The notes: a model not told the origin generated them from the sequence alone. Numbered from the stretch's first letter, positions 45,260 to 56,649 are shown. The stretch is 64,000 nt of DNA from Leishmania donovani (GCF_000227135.1 NC_018260.1:1219555-1283554); one strand, 5' to 3'. Made by a program: numbers and translations.

Positions 45260-45582
45260 AGCTTGCGCGTGTGGGTGTGCCGTGTATTCGTTTCACCAAC
45301 GGTTCTTCGCAAACACACCGAAGAGGTCCTCCGCTGATACCCAAGTGACTTGCATCCCACTCGGAAATACCTGATCACACCCCAGAGCTGAGAAGACAAG
45401 GAGTCCGGCATCGTAGAGGAACGCCCCGACACACTACGCCCCCCACCCTCCGACACGCCGATACTCACGCGCGCCTCAACGGGCATCGCACATAGTACGC
45501 GTACATTAACAAACTTCTCGCTCCGCGGGCACCGACGCGCATTTTTCCGAGGCAGTTTTACTAGGGCGTTACGTTCTCGAGG

Positions 45583-48500
45583 ATGCTACCCACCCCAGTG
45601 CAAGCAAAGCATGCCGCGAAGGCGGCCACGCCTCAGGCGACATGGGCGACAGCAGAGGCCCCGGCTAGTGTGGCTTCCAATCCGTCTCCTCGCCATGCAG
45701 CGAACGACACGCACGCTGCCACGCCGTCTGTCCATACACGCCCGACAAACGACACTGCGCTTCCGGCGTTTGCCCCGTCAACACAGCGCGCGAGCTCACA
45801 GCCGACTGGGTCAGCTGCGAAGGCGGGGCTGCCGATACCGAAGGCGGACCCGTCTTTCATGCCCGAAAAGCCTATCTCCGCCTTCAGCCCAGGTATCTTG
45901 GCACGCGGGCAGCAGCCCGGCTCCGGCTACGGAATAGGCTCGGCCATGGGGAGCTTTGGTGGTGGCGTGATGGCGCCGATGGGCGTCGGCGGTGCACCCA
46001 ACCCAGCTTATGGGGCACAGTTTGTGCAGCCGCTCGGCGGCAGCAGCATGTACGGCGGTGGCTCCATGTTCGATGGAGCCCCTCCCGGTGCCGCCGATGG
46101 CTTCATGTACGGCGTGCAAAACCCAACCATGATGCACGCCTCCAGTTATGGCACCTCCACAATGGACCCCTCGGGTGGCCCGGTGGGCAGCATGTACGGC
46201 ATGGGTGGTCTGATGGGCAGCATGTACGGCATGGGTAGCCTGATGGGGCCCATGGGTGGTGGCGGCTACGGAATGAGCGGCTACGGCGCAGGCGGCTTCG
46301 GTGGTAGTCTCTATGGCGGCTCTCTGCTCGGTAACACCGGTAGTCTCTACAGCACGGGGGGCTCCCTCTACGGCAGCAGCGCCCCAAGGGCAGTGATGGG
46401 CAGCATGTACGGCAGTTTTATGGGCTCCATGTTTGGAGGTTTCGGCTCCATCTACCAAGTCGACGGTCCCCACACGAGCCTTGGTGTAGTGCGCAAGCAG
46501 TCTATTCCAGGCTTCTCCTACACGTTTGGGTCGAACCTGGGCACTACCGCGTACCGCCCGAGCTTTCACGTCGACTCGGCGGCATCGCGTAGCGGCAGCA
46601 TGCGGGATAACACTTTTCGCACCTCCACCTCGATGAAGGCCAGCGAGCACGAGGCGGAGCCGAAAGTGAAGGCCGAGGAGACGGCCCGGCAGCACGGCTC
46701 GACCGGCGTTGACAAGGACGGGAAGACGATTGCGGAGAAGCCCGAGGGCGACACGCCAGCTTCGGCCGCCGTGAAGGCGACGGAGCCCGAGTCGATCATG
46801 AAGAAGCGCACACCGGCGACAGAAGCGCCAAAGTCGCCGACGACGGCGCGCCAGCAGGGCAGCTGCAACGCTGCCGGCCAGGCGTCGACGCTCTCTAGCG
46901 ATTTTCGTATCCACAACGTGGCTGTGCTGGAGCAGGCGGGCGCCGGAAGTGCGACCGTGACGAAGAAAGACGAAACATGCGTGATGAAGGGCAAGTCGTT
47001 CGCGATGGACGAAGTGGTGGAGTACAAGCCAGCGAGCAAGAGGGCCGCCGTCGAGTCGCGTCATCTGAACGACCTCATCGAGCACGTGCTCGCAGGCCAC
47101 AACAGTGCGATCCTCGTCGCCGACGACGGCAAGGCAGTAGGCGCCGCCAAGGCGGCTGTGGAGACGACCATGATGAAGCTGATAGAGGAACTCAGGAAGC
47201 CGGCACGCAACAGCTATGCGGGCCTGTCAATGACCATGTGCAGCTTGCCGAGTAACACGACAGTATGCGATCTCCTCGTTCACGATGCGAAGGCGACGCC
47301 GTTGAAGACGGGCAACTCGCCGCTTTTCGGGCCCGCCGTCGTGGGCCTCAAGTCGGAGCCCATCGAGAGTGGTGCCCACTTCGCGGAGCTGTACGACACC
47401 GCACTGAAGCGCGGCGATCAGAAGTCGATAATGGTGTGCACGGTGGTCGTGTTGCAGATGCGGCCGGCCTCGAGCGAAGGCAAGGGAGAGGTGTTCCTGT
47501 CCTCTGTTTTCATCGGCGTCAGCCGTACCGGCCCAAAGGCGTTCCACGACATCATCGACAAGCTTCCTGCCTCTGCGCACGAGATCTTCCGTTACGCGAT
47601 TGACGGCCCTACAGTGTGCGTGCACGTCGTTTCGGTAAGCCACGACACGACAGACGCAAAGGTGCTGGAGGAGGCGGCGAAGGTCGGCGCGGTCCAGAAT
47701 AGCCCAGCACGCAGCGGCAACGTACGCCGCTTTATCGACTTCACGGAAAGCCAACTGAAAAGCATGTTGAAGCGCCGCGATGCGAGCACTGGCTCCGAGA
47801 AGGCGGAGCTTGACAACCACGTGAAGCGGCTGAACGTAGTGCTGCAGGACGCGAAGAGTCTTCTGTCCAACCCCCAGAACACGGCACCGCCCGTCTACCA
47901 AACTGAGGTAGGGGCGAGCATTGGGGCAACTCTGGCAGAGCCGAAGACCACTGCCGCTCCAGAAGCTGCGGCCGCGGGCGAGGCGACGGACAAGCCTTCT
48001 TCGGCTGCCGACTACAAGCCACGCAGCACCAACATCGCGGCTCTTGTAATCGCGGATGTGGCTGAGGCGCGCGCCTACTCGGTAAAGGACACGATCGTGA
48101 CGTCCAGCGGTCGGCCTTTTTCGGTAGATGAGGTGGTAATGCGCGACGCCGTGAAGTCGACGGCCATGAAGACCAAGACGACGGGCCGGGTTCTGACCGC
48201 CTTTCTCAAAGGGTACAACGGAGCCGTCATCGTGGCGGATAGCACGGCGGTGGCTGCTAACGGAATGGAGTCACCGACAATGAGCTTCCTCTTCTCGGCC
48301 GTCGCCGGTGCCCTCGAGAATACAGGCTGCAAGGGGGTGCGCGTGTCCATCGCGCTCTTACGGGGGTCCGGCTCGGCGTGTGACTTGAGTGGCACCGCCG
48401 CGGAACTGAAACCGATCGAGGTGTCATCGTCTCCGCTGTTTGGCCCGATCCTGCAAAACGTTGCACTGCACCCCATTTGCGCGCAGGAGGATCTGCAGAA

Positions 48501-51402
48501 GATAGTGGACAAGGCACGGGAGCAGGTGAAGCCGCTGTGGAATGCGCATAGTGCGGTGTACATCACAGTGCTGCATTGCTTCGCGGAGGGTGACGATGTG
48601 TTCGTGTCGTCGCTGCTTTTCTCTGTCTCTTCGTCCACGTGCAAACTGTACGAGCAGGTGCTACGGCAGCAGAGGCACAGCATGCACGACTTGTTTCGCT
48701 ACGCCTTTGGCGGTGCCGCCACGACGGCGTTCGTCGTCTCAGTGGCCAAGGAGGACCAGGTAGCGGACGTTGTGGCGTCCCTCGGCACACAGCACTCCGC
48801 GAGTGTCCTGCGCAACCGCTCGCCGCGTCAGGGCAGCATCAGGAACTTTATCGCATACACAAAGGCCTCGCTCGACAAGCGCCGTGAGCGGCTGGCGACT
48901 CTTTCGGACGACTCCACGGAGAAGGCGGCCATGACCAAGGCCATGGCACCAATGGAGCGCATGCTGAGTGACCACGAGAAGGTAATGGCGGACCCTGCCA
49001 GCAACTTCCCACAGGCCTATCCCGCAGAGAACGGCAGCGACAAAGAGGCCAACAGCGAGGCACCGGCTGCGGCCGGCGCGACGAGGCAGGAAGGCGATCG
49101 GTGCCTGATTGACAACGGGAACCGCGATTTGCCGAGCGACCAGCAGCCGCGGCAGTCGCCTCAGAAGCCGGCCGCCAGCAGCACTCCTAGCTCACGTCCA
49201 GAGGAGCCGATCGCCGGCTTCACGGAGCCGCGCGTGGTGGCCTTCGTGGGTCGCGACGTGGCGGAGGGCGCGAAGCAGCTTTCGCTCGGCAGCAAAGACT
49301 ACACGCTTGATGAGATGGTTAAACGCATGAGGAGCTCTAGCGGCACCACCACGGGGCCGTCGGTCAAGATGGCTGAGATCGAGTTGCGCTTCGCTGGGGT
49401 GCACAATTGCTCTCTCATCTCCGCCAGCTCGGTGACGGATGCCATCTCGGCCGAAGAGCCGGTGTGGATGTACTTCCAAAAGTGCCTCAACAGCGCCCTC
49501 GCGAGTGGCAAGCCTGGCGAAGAGATGTGCGTCGACCTCTCCTTCGCAGTCGTGTCGGCGGACGAGCTTTTGGCGGACCTGCTCTCAGATGAAACGACGG
49601 CGGAGACTAAGCCGCTCGAGATTGTGTCGTCGCCTATCTACGGCCCACGCATCCACAATACCCGCTCGGTTGCGGTGCGCAGCGCGGACGAGGTGGCAAA
49701 GCTGATGGAAAAGGTTCACCTTCGCGCCGAGAGCCACCTCGGCGCGATCCGCACCGGCGACCTGATGGTGGTCGGCACGGCGCTGCTGCGCCGCCGGACG
49801 AGCGAGGGCGATGTACTCGTGGCGTCGCTGATGGGTACGCTGACAGGGCCTTCGGTGAAGGCGTACAAAGAGGCAACAGAGAAGGCGCCAGTGGCGCGGC
49901 GCACGCTGCTGAGTAGCGCCTATGGCGGTCCCAGCGCTACCGTCACATTGCTGAATATCGGCACCGAAGATGAGTCGGCGCAGGACATGTTGTCCACTGC
50001 CATGGCGATTAGCAAAAACCAGCGCAACCTGGTCAGCCGCTCCGGTGGCGTCGAGGCATTTGTGCGATTCACCGAGGGCACAATGAAGCGCGAGCAGGCG
50101 CGCGCCGCGGCTGCGTCGGGGGAAGCGAAGGAGCTCCACTTGCAAAAGATGAATCGCCTGCAGTCCGTCATTGAGGACCACAAAAAGCTGTTGCACGATT
50201 TCACGGCTCCCATCCCCGCTTACCCGATCACAAGAACAAGCAACTGCGACATCCCAAAGGCGGAGAAGAAGGGTACCACCGTCCCCAGCACGTCGCCTGA
50301 CAGCGCCGCCATCTCTAGTGGGTCCAGGAAGGCGCCGCAGTCTACCAAGGCTCCGACGCCTGGCAGCACCACCAAGAAGGAGTCGGCGGTGCCCAACCGC
50401 ATCCAGACTGTCGTGGTTGTCACGCCGAATCGAAAAACACTATCCTCGACGGCCCTGGTGCCGGTGACGCGGGCGGACGAGACGCACATTACGATACGGA
50501 TCGCTGGCGAACAGCGCACCGTCGAGTGGGATGAGGCGGTGAGTCGCCTCGACCAGTCCTCCGCCGTGCGCTCCGACAAGCTGAGCGCCGTGGCCCAGCA
50601 TTTCGTCGGCGGCTTTAACACCGCCATTCTCTGCTGCGACGTAGGAGGGTCCAGCGCTGGGCCCACCGCCTGCGCCAAGACGGTGCATCACGCTATCGAG
50701 GCGAGGCCGGAGAACTCCGAGCTCTACATGTCCATCACCGCCGTCAAGGATGACGGCAGCGCCAAGGACTTGCTGGCGCCGAGCGGCAGCAGCGGCTACA
50801 TCCCTATGAAGGTGAGCAACTCCCTCATCTTCGGCCCGTGGGTTCACGGAGCGACCATGGCGCGCCTTGCTAGTGTAGCCCAGTTTGACGGCACCTTCAG
50901 CACCGCGTACGCGGAGGCCACAAAGGACGGGGCCGCGTGCGTTGTGAGTCTCGTTCTAAAGGCAATGGAGAAGAAGGACGTCATTGTGAACAGTCTGCTA
51001 GTGTCTCTGAGCACGCAACTCAACGCGCACGCGGCAGTGGTGAACGCGCCGCTCAAGACGGATCGCAAGCTTTATCAGTACGCCGTGCACGGCAGCTGCT
51101 TCAGTGTCGGCCTTCTCGGCCTACCCGACAAGGTGGACAAGGAGGGGATCGGAGAATGTCTTGAAGTATATGCGAAGATGCGAACTATCGAGAACCGCCC
51201 CATGCGGAGTGGCAGTGTGCGGCGTTTTCTCGCCTACTCTATCAAAGCCGCGGCAGATGTGAAGTCCCGCGCTGAGCGCGTCACGGACGAGCTGCAGCGC
51301 GCGATGCACAAGCAGCGACTCGCTTCGCTGGAGAAGATGATCGGCGACGCGCGTGCGCTGGTCGAATCGCCAGAGGGTCGAATCCCCAACACGTACATGT
51401 AA
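45583..51402 (+). CDS. Gly/Met/Tyr-rich protein with four kinesin-motor-like repeats (1939 aa)
   Basis: Starts at GAGGATGCTACC. Residues 110-306 are Gly/Met/Ser/Tyr/Leu-rich with GSMYGMGG, GSLYGG and related units. Four repeats follow at about 441-774, 816-1147, 1215-1548 and 1605-1939. Repeat 2 is the best-preserved copy of the family: FSVDEVV at 846, KGYNGAVIVAD at 876, a VSIALL strand ending CDL, SSPLFGP, VFVSSLLFSV, LFRYAFGG at 1037, a leucine-rich helix ending RNRSPRQGSIRNFI, then a charged helical tail. Kinesin motors have FxFDxVF, GYNGTIFAYGQT, a strand ending DLL, DLAGSE, LLxDSLGGNSKT and NKP in this order. Here the P-loop is replaced by STAVAAN and DLAGSE by a non-matching stretch. 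ATP hydrolysis is not expected. Sister of the 1593-aa gene, with one extra repeat. Function unknown; a structural filament or membrane-skeleton role is inferred. Confidence 0.93.
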   Translation: MLPTPVQAKHAAKAATPQATWATAEAPASVASNPSPRHAANDTHAATPSVHTRPTNDTALPAFAPSTQRASSQPTGSAAKAGLPIPKADPSFMPEKPISAFSPGILARGQQPGSGYGIGSAMGSFGGGVMAPMGVGGAPNPAYGAQFVQPLGGSSMYGGGSMFDGAPPGAADGFMYGVQNPTMMHASSYGTSTMDPSGGPVGSMYGMGGLMGSMYGMGSLMGPMGGGGYGMSGYGAGGFGGSLYGGSLLGNTGSLYSTGGSLYGSSAPRAVMGSMYGSFMGSMFGGFGSIYQVDGPHTSLGVVRKQSIPGFSYTFGSNLGTTAYRPSFHVDSAASRSGSMRDNTFRTSTSMKASEHEAEPKVKAEETARQHGSTGVDKDGKTIAEKPEGDTPASAAVKATEPESIMKKRTPATEAPKSPTTARQQGSCNAAGQASTLSSDFRIHNVAVLEQAGAGSATVTKKDETCVMKGKSFAMDEVVEYKPASKRAAVESRHLNDLIEHVLAGHNSAILVADDGKAVGAAKAAVETTMMKLIEELRKPARNSYAGLSMTMCSLPSNTTVCDLLVHDAKATPLKTGNSPLFGPAVVGLKSEPIESGAHFAELYDTALKRGDQKSIMVCTVVVLQMRPASSEGKGEVFLSSVFIGVSRTGPKAFHDIIDKLPASAHEIFRYAIDGPTVCVHVVSVSHDTTDAKVLEEAAKVGAVQNSPARSGNVRRFIDFTESQLKSMLKRRDASTGSEKAELDNHVKRLNVVLQDAKSLLSNPQNTAPPVYQTEVGASIGATLAEPKTTAAPEAAAAGEATDKPSSAADYKPRSTNIAALVIADVAEARAYSVKDTIVTSSGRPFSVDEVVMRDAVKSTAMKTKTTGRVLTAFLKGYNGAVIVADSTAVAANGMESPTMSFLFSAVAGALENTGCKGVRVSIALLRGSGSACDLSGTAAELKPIEVSSSPLFGPILQNVALHPICAQEDLQKIVDKAREQVKPLWNAHSAVYITVLHCFAEGDDVFVSSLLFSVSSSTCKLYEQVLRQQRHSMHDLFRYAFGGAATTAFVVSVAKEDQVADVVASLGTQHSASVLRNRSPRQGSIRNFIAYTKASLDKRRERLATLSDDSTEKAAMTKAMAPMERMLSDHEKVMADPASNFPQAYPAENGSDKEANSEAPAAAGATRQEGDRCLIDNGNRDLPSDQQPRQSPQKPAASSTPSSRPEEPIAGFTEPRVVAFVGRDVAEGAKQLSLGSKDYTLDEMVKRMRSSSGTTTGPSVKMAEIELRFAGVHNCSLISASSVTDAISAEEPVWMYFQKCLNSALASGKPGEEMCVDLSFAVVSADELLADLLSDETTAETKPLEIVSSPIYGPRIHNTRSVAVRSADEVAKLMEKVHLRAESHLGAIRTGDLMVVGTALLRRRTSEGDVLVASLMGTLTGPSVKAYKEATEKAPVARRTLLSSAYGGPSATVTLLNIGTEDESAQDMLSTAMAISKNQRNLVSRSGGVEAFVRFTEGTMKREQARAAAASGEAKELHLQKMNRLQSVIEDHKKLLHDFTAPIPAYPITRTSNCDIPKAEKKGTTVPSTSPDSAAISSGSRKAPQSTKAPTPGSTTKKESAVPNRIQTVVVVTPNRKTLSSTALVPVTRADETHITIRIAGEQRTVEWDEAVSRLDQSSAVRSDKLSAVAQHFVGGFNTAILCCDVGGSSAGPTACAKTVHHAIEARPENSELYMSITAVKDDGSAKDLLAPSGSSGYIPMKVSNSLIFGPWVHGATMARLASVAQFDGTFSTAYAEATKDGAACVVSLVLKAMEKKDVIVNSLLVSLSTQLNAHAAVVNAPLKTDRKLYQYAVHGSCFSVGLLGLPDKVDKEGIGECLEVYAKMRTIENRPMRSGSVRRFLAYSIKAAADVKSRAERVTDELQRAMHKQRLASLEKMIGDARALVESPEGRIPNTYM
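45910..46500 (+). repeat. Region coding MYGMGG/GSLYGG-type repeats
   Basis: DNA coding residues 110-306 of the 1939-aa protein. Imperfect units coding GSMYGMGG, GSMYGS and GSLYGG recur, giving a matching but longer and more degenerate domain than in the 1593-aa protein. Confidence 0.8.
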
Positions 51403-52988
51403 CCTAAACCCCCTCTTCGCCGAGACGGAGAAGGGAAGGAGCATGAGCGCGCACCCACAGGCATGCGTACATCGCATTGCGCGGACAATGCTCGGAAAAC
51501 AAGGCGAAAAAGTGAAAGGCACGCGGCAGCGGTAGAAAGGCGAATGCAAACACACATGAACATGAGTGACCTGAGAATCCTGTTGCACTTCATCGCTCTG
51601 TCTTCGCCTTTTACCCCCCCTTTTTCCGTGTTCTAGTGGGCTCATCTTTCGTTTCGTGCCCCCACGCCCTTCTCATCCTCCAATGTGAAAGCTCTCTTTC
51701 TCCCCTTGATGATGTCTGCGCCTCCTTCCACGGGGATTGTTGTTCGAGCGTGTATGTTGCTGATAAGTCTCAATGAACCTCGGTGTTGTGCTCAAGCGGG
51801 TGCGGTTTGTCTTTTTTTTTTCGTCATTTTTTTTTTGTGTGTTTGTGGGAGGAGGGAATGGGGGTAGGGGCTCTCTCTTCTCTACCTCGTCTCTCGTTTT
51901 TCTCTCCGTTCAGCTCTTTGGTTCCATCCGTGTGCTCTTTATACTGGCCTCCGCGCCGGCCATGCTCTCAGCGGGCTTACAGGAGTCTCTACTGGTTTGC
52001 ATGCACACCGCGTGTGTGATGATGAGCAGAGCATCTCGCTCACCTCTTTTTTCTTTATTTCAGCAGATCTTTTCTTGTATGTGGATTTGTCTCTCTTTGA
52101 ATGTGTGCGCATATTTATTTTCTTATATATCTGCTTTCGATAACGTCTGCCTGGTGCTTCCGTTGTTGCTGCGATTGTGTGCGCTGTCATCGTTTCAGAT
52201 CTCGCACCATTACCCCACACCCATCACCTCTTGTACCCTGGTGCACTCCCATCTTGTTCTCTTTCTGGTCTGCTCCTGCGTTTGCACTTTTTCGTTGTGC
52301 TCATGTATCCTTCGACGCCGCCGCTCCTGCACACAAACACACACACACACACACACACTGACACACAGATATCTTACCCTCCGTCTTCTCCTCCTCGTAC
52401 CTTTGCACCCCGTTCTCCGTTTTCTGTGTCGCTCTGTTGGTTTCCTTTGGTGCGTCTTTTCTTTCTCTCTCTCTCTCGTTGCTTCCCTCTGCAGCTTCAT
52501 AATGCCTCATGCTCTCAAACATGCACATCCGCACACAATCACACACAAGTGCTCTTGCTGTTCGTGCGCGTACGTTTTTCTGCCAAAGTGTTGACGCCAC
52601 CGCTTGCTTGGCCCTTGTGCCACTCTTCTTTCTCTCTTGTGCCTGTGCTTGTGTGCTTGAGGATATCTTCATTGTTGCTCTCCCCACTCTCCTCTTGGGC
52701 GCGCATGAATAGACTCGCTCTTTTTTTTTGGGCGTAGGAGGGGGGCACGCCTGTATGCGCGTGCACGCAACATCCTGACTCTCTCTCTCCGTTCTCGAAC
52801 CCATTCTATCCACGGATACGTGCGAACATATGTGCGTGGTGCATCAGCGCCTTTCTCCCCCTATCCCGTTTCTCTTTCTCGCGTTTTCTCTCAGTTGAGC
52901 CCTGAGTAAAGAGGGCAGTGAGGCGGCGAGCACAAAGGCATGTGTGAAGACGGCGAGGAGTGAAACGTGCGTGTGCGGCTGCCCGTGA

Positions 52989-53016
52989 GTGTGCGTGTGT
53001 GTGTGTGGGGGGGGGG
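52989..53016. repeat. GT microsatellite running into a G run
   Basis: About nine GT units, then ten G in a row. A G run of this length could stall polymerase or sequencing, so its exact length is uncertain. Confidence 0.85.
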
Positions 53017-56000
53017 AGGGGAGCGCCCACATTGTTTTTTTTTTTTAATACTTCTGCCTTGTATATTCTCTCTCTCTGTGTCCCCTGCCACCCCGTCTGT
53101 GGCAGGTGAGGCGTTCAAAGCGTCGTTGTGGGCGATGATGACTCATTTCTCGCTGATGTTTTTCTTGCACGTCGCGACGGCTGCTCGAACACACATACAT
53201 GTGAATACCGTTTTTTTTTTTGTTCCGTGTGTGCTTCCTGTTTTGTGTCTCTTTGGCCTAGCCCTCTGTGCACATTTTTTTTTCCTTTTGCTGTTGCCAC
53301 CCTCTCCTCTTATTCTTCTGGACTTTTTGCACCTCCGCCGCCAGCTGCTCGGAAGGAGGCAGGAGGAGGGAAGGAGGTAGGGGATGGAAGGAGGGGTAGT
53401 TCATTGTTTCGTTGTGTCTGTGTGTGCGTGTCTTGGTGTGTATCTGTACGACCCCCCGCTGGAGGATGGAAAAGGGTCTCTTTCCAGGCCTCCCCATTGC
53501 TCCATGTGAGAGACTCTGGCTGTTTCTCGTTGCTGCCTCTCCGGACATTTCAGCCCCTACCTTGCTTCCTTCTTGTGAGGTTTTATATCCAGAGCGGATG
53601 GCGACAAGAAACCTGAGGGAAGGGAAGGGAAGGCATTCAGCGCGGATCCAATGCATGCAACAGGTGCACCCGCAAAGACGCACACGAAAAGAGAAAGTGA
53701 AAGAGAGGACTGAAACAAAAGACGTGCATGCTACAAGGAAGGAAACATACAGGCGAGAGCGGAATGTTCGTTCCCCTGCCTTACCTTTTCATTCTCAGTA
53801 CAGAAGGCGCGGGAAGAGCACTCATTGTGTTGGCGTGCCGTCCTGCTCTGAGTTTATCTGTGCATATACTTTTCCAAAGGTTTCTTTTTCTTTAATTTTT
53901 TTGGAAGTGAAGTTGATGGTGATCTGCTGATGCTGTTCGGTGATGTCGGCTTTGTTTTTCATCCTCAAGTGCACGCTTTCATTGTTTGATTCTGTCGCAG
54001 GTATATGTGCCGGTGCACGAGTTTGTGCATAGGCTAGTGCATTGCTTTTTGACGCTCGCACTCTTCCTCGGCACCTCGCACCGTCCTCAGTTATCCCCAA
54101 TGCTCGTCTGGCTTTGTCATCTCTCTCCACCATTGCGTGGACTGCGTTGCTTGCTCTTTTACCTTTGTGTTTCATGTGCCACAGTAGATTCTCTTATGCC
54201 TTTTCGTTTTTCTTTTTTCATTCCCTCTTTTTTTTTTAGGTCTGTGATAGTCTGCTCACTACCCCACTGTCGCTCATGTTGTTGGCTTGTGTCTCGGCAT
54301 CTGTGTCGTCATCGTTTGTTTCGTTGATGCTCCCTTCTTTTCGCCCCTTCGTCTTGTTCGCTGTATTTTTTTCTCTTTGGCTTCTTTCTGGTTGCCTTCT
54401 TACGAGCCTCCCTGCCTGTGACAAGAGAAACACGTGCTTCACTTGTGCACCCCCTCCCTCCCTCCTATACGCACGTACTTTAGCAAAACAACAGGCACAC
54501 GCACACAGTCGTCTACAGATCTGTGTGCTCTGATTGCCTTTGCAGTTGCTGTGGTTGTTGGGTGATCGGGTCTTTTCCCTCCTCCTTTCATCTCTCTCAA
54601 CGCCGTCTCTGCTCCTTATCTTTCTTGCGTTCTTGTCTCTGCATGCTACTGCCTTCTTCTGTGCGTGTTTAGTGACGTGCGGCTGTATGCTGTTTCTCTT
54701 ATTTTTTTCCTGTCTTCTTCGATGTGCCCACCACCCTTAGTGCTCTTTATACATTCTTTTATCCTTGGAGCCTCCAATGAACGCGAAGGCGCTGGGTCGT
54801 CAGGTGCGCATGCGGCGTGTGTGCGTGTGAGCGAAACACAACGCGTGCATGGGTTGCGTATTCATGGGACTCATTCACCCCCCCCCCCAAACCCCCAATC
54901 CTGCTCTCAGAACGCCTTTTAAACGAAAAACCTTTTTATTTTCTTTTTGCTCCCCAGCTCTCCCTTTGGGTCATCTCAATCGCCTTTGTTCTTTCCTACT
55001 ACGCGGCAACGCTCACTCACACTCTGTCTCTCTGTTTCGTTGCCCTCCGTATGCATCGTTTTTCTCGCGCCTTTCCTATGAGTTTTGGGTGGTTCGTCAT
55101 GTTTTTTCTTTGTTGTTTTCCTTGGCGGTGGCGGGAGTTGGTGCCTTTATATGTATAGTGTATTCGTTTCTGCCTTTGAAGAGTTGTGCTTCGTTATGTG
55201 TAAAAGAGAGGCTTGGTTTCCGCTCATTTCTCTTTTGTCACCTACGTCTGCGTCTTTCTGTCTGTTCTCGTTCCTCTTCGGCTGTCGTGGTTCACGGGCC
55301 TTTTCGAAAATTGTGTGTGTGTCTGTGTGCGAGTATCCACGTGTGAGTACGGCGGTGATGAGAATACAGGTGTTTCTTCGTCTCTCTTCTCGACGTAAAT
55401 GTGGCCACACTCACTCGCGCGCACCATCGCCCACACGCATACCCGGGCACACACATCATCTAAGCAATTGTTTTTGTTCTTGCTTCTCTCTCGTGTGGAC
55501 GCCTTTGTATTTGTTTTGCATGTGTGTATCCCTCTCTCTCTCTTCGTTTCTGCATACGGTTGTGGTACACTCGGATGATGGAAATCAAGCAACGTCGTCT
55601 ACGATAAACTCTTGAAACAAGACAAGGAAGCCGCAGTGCATCCTGGCGACGGCAGCGAACCCCCGAGAAGGATGAACCGGAGGACACCGCCTACTCTCCA
55701 CCTCTTGTTGCAACGGCGGACTGCATCCCTGGACGCGAAGAGGATGACGAGGTGGTGAGTGGGCGGTGAAGCTCCACCGGGTTCTTGCCAACCGTTGGAG
55801 AGACAAGCGTGCGCCATCGAGGCGAGCTTTCAAATGTAACGTCGTATGCATATGTGTGCGGATCCCTTCCCCTTTTCACTCCCTCTTCAAAGGCGGATTG
55901 CAGTTAGAGGTTGAGGCCCACGGCATGCTGTGGGGATCGGCCCACTGGTCTTCTGCTTCCGTTGTTGGCCAGCTTGAGTATTATGTCATGCTGTTGGGCT

Positions 56001-56649
56001 CCTATGATGGTACGAGTTGCAAGCCTACTCGTTCTCTTTCGATGCTTTACATCGCTCTTGTTCCTCTCCTTCCCTTTTCCTTTCCGCCTCTCTTGCCATC
56101 GCACAGCTTCTCCTGATCTTTCCGGCTTTCGTTTTCTTTTTTGACCTGCCACGATCTCTATTCCACTTCTTCTTGCCTCGTCTTCATTGGCTGAAGCACT
56201 CTTAACTAGATAGAAACACGACATTCACGCCTTCTATCCATCCAGTATCCCTCCTCCCTGTGCACAAGCACCCGGTTCCACTCGTTCCACGCCCTACCGC
56301 TCCCGCCCCCCCCCTTTACAGCCTCTCCTCACCTCCTACGTCTCTCCCCTGGCTGCGTGTCTTCAGAGCCCGTCTGTGTTGTTGTTTTCGTACGGTGAGT
56401 GTTTGTGACTCTGGGCTTGTGTGCGCGTGTACTTCTGCTTCCCTTCCTTTCGTTGCGTGGACTGCCTTCTCTCTCCTTGGCAGCCTCTTCGCACGTGCGC
56501 GTGGGTGCGATCGCGCTTGCATAAATATCACTCGACCTCTGTGTGTGCACCAGTTCCCTCCTCTCCTCCTTCTCCCTTCCGTGACTCCGTCTGTGTATGT
56601 GCGTGTGCGCGACTTCATCGTATTGGGCCGCCCCTCTCCTCTCCTCGTG

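Larger units (their letters stand above)
40760..45582 (+). other. 4.8-kb spacer containing SIDER2 copy 2
   Basis: No protein gene is seen. Pyrimidine-rich DNA alternates with AC and GT runs, including an AC microsatellite at 44756-44781 and a C run near 41610-41622. The only recognisable element is the SIDER2 copy at 43122-43692. Poly-C and poly-T runs keep frames open over 100-170 codons here, but those frames are compositional. Confidence 0.7.

Noticed and set aside
45811..47100. 429-codon minus-strand frame inside the 1939-aa gene
   Set aside because: An antisense shadow rich in His/Ala/Arg, mirroring the Gly/Met/Tyr-rich sense sequence.
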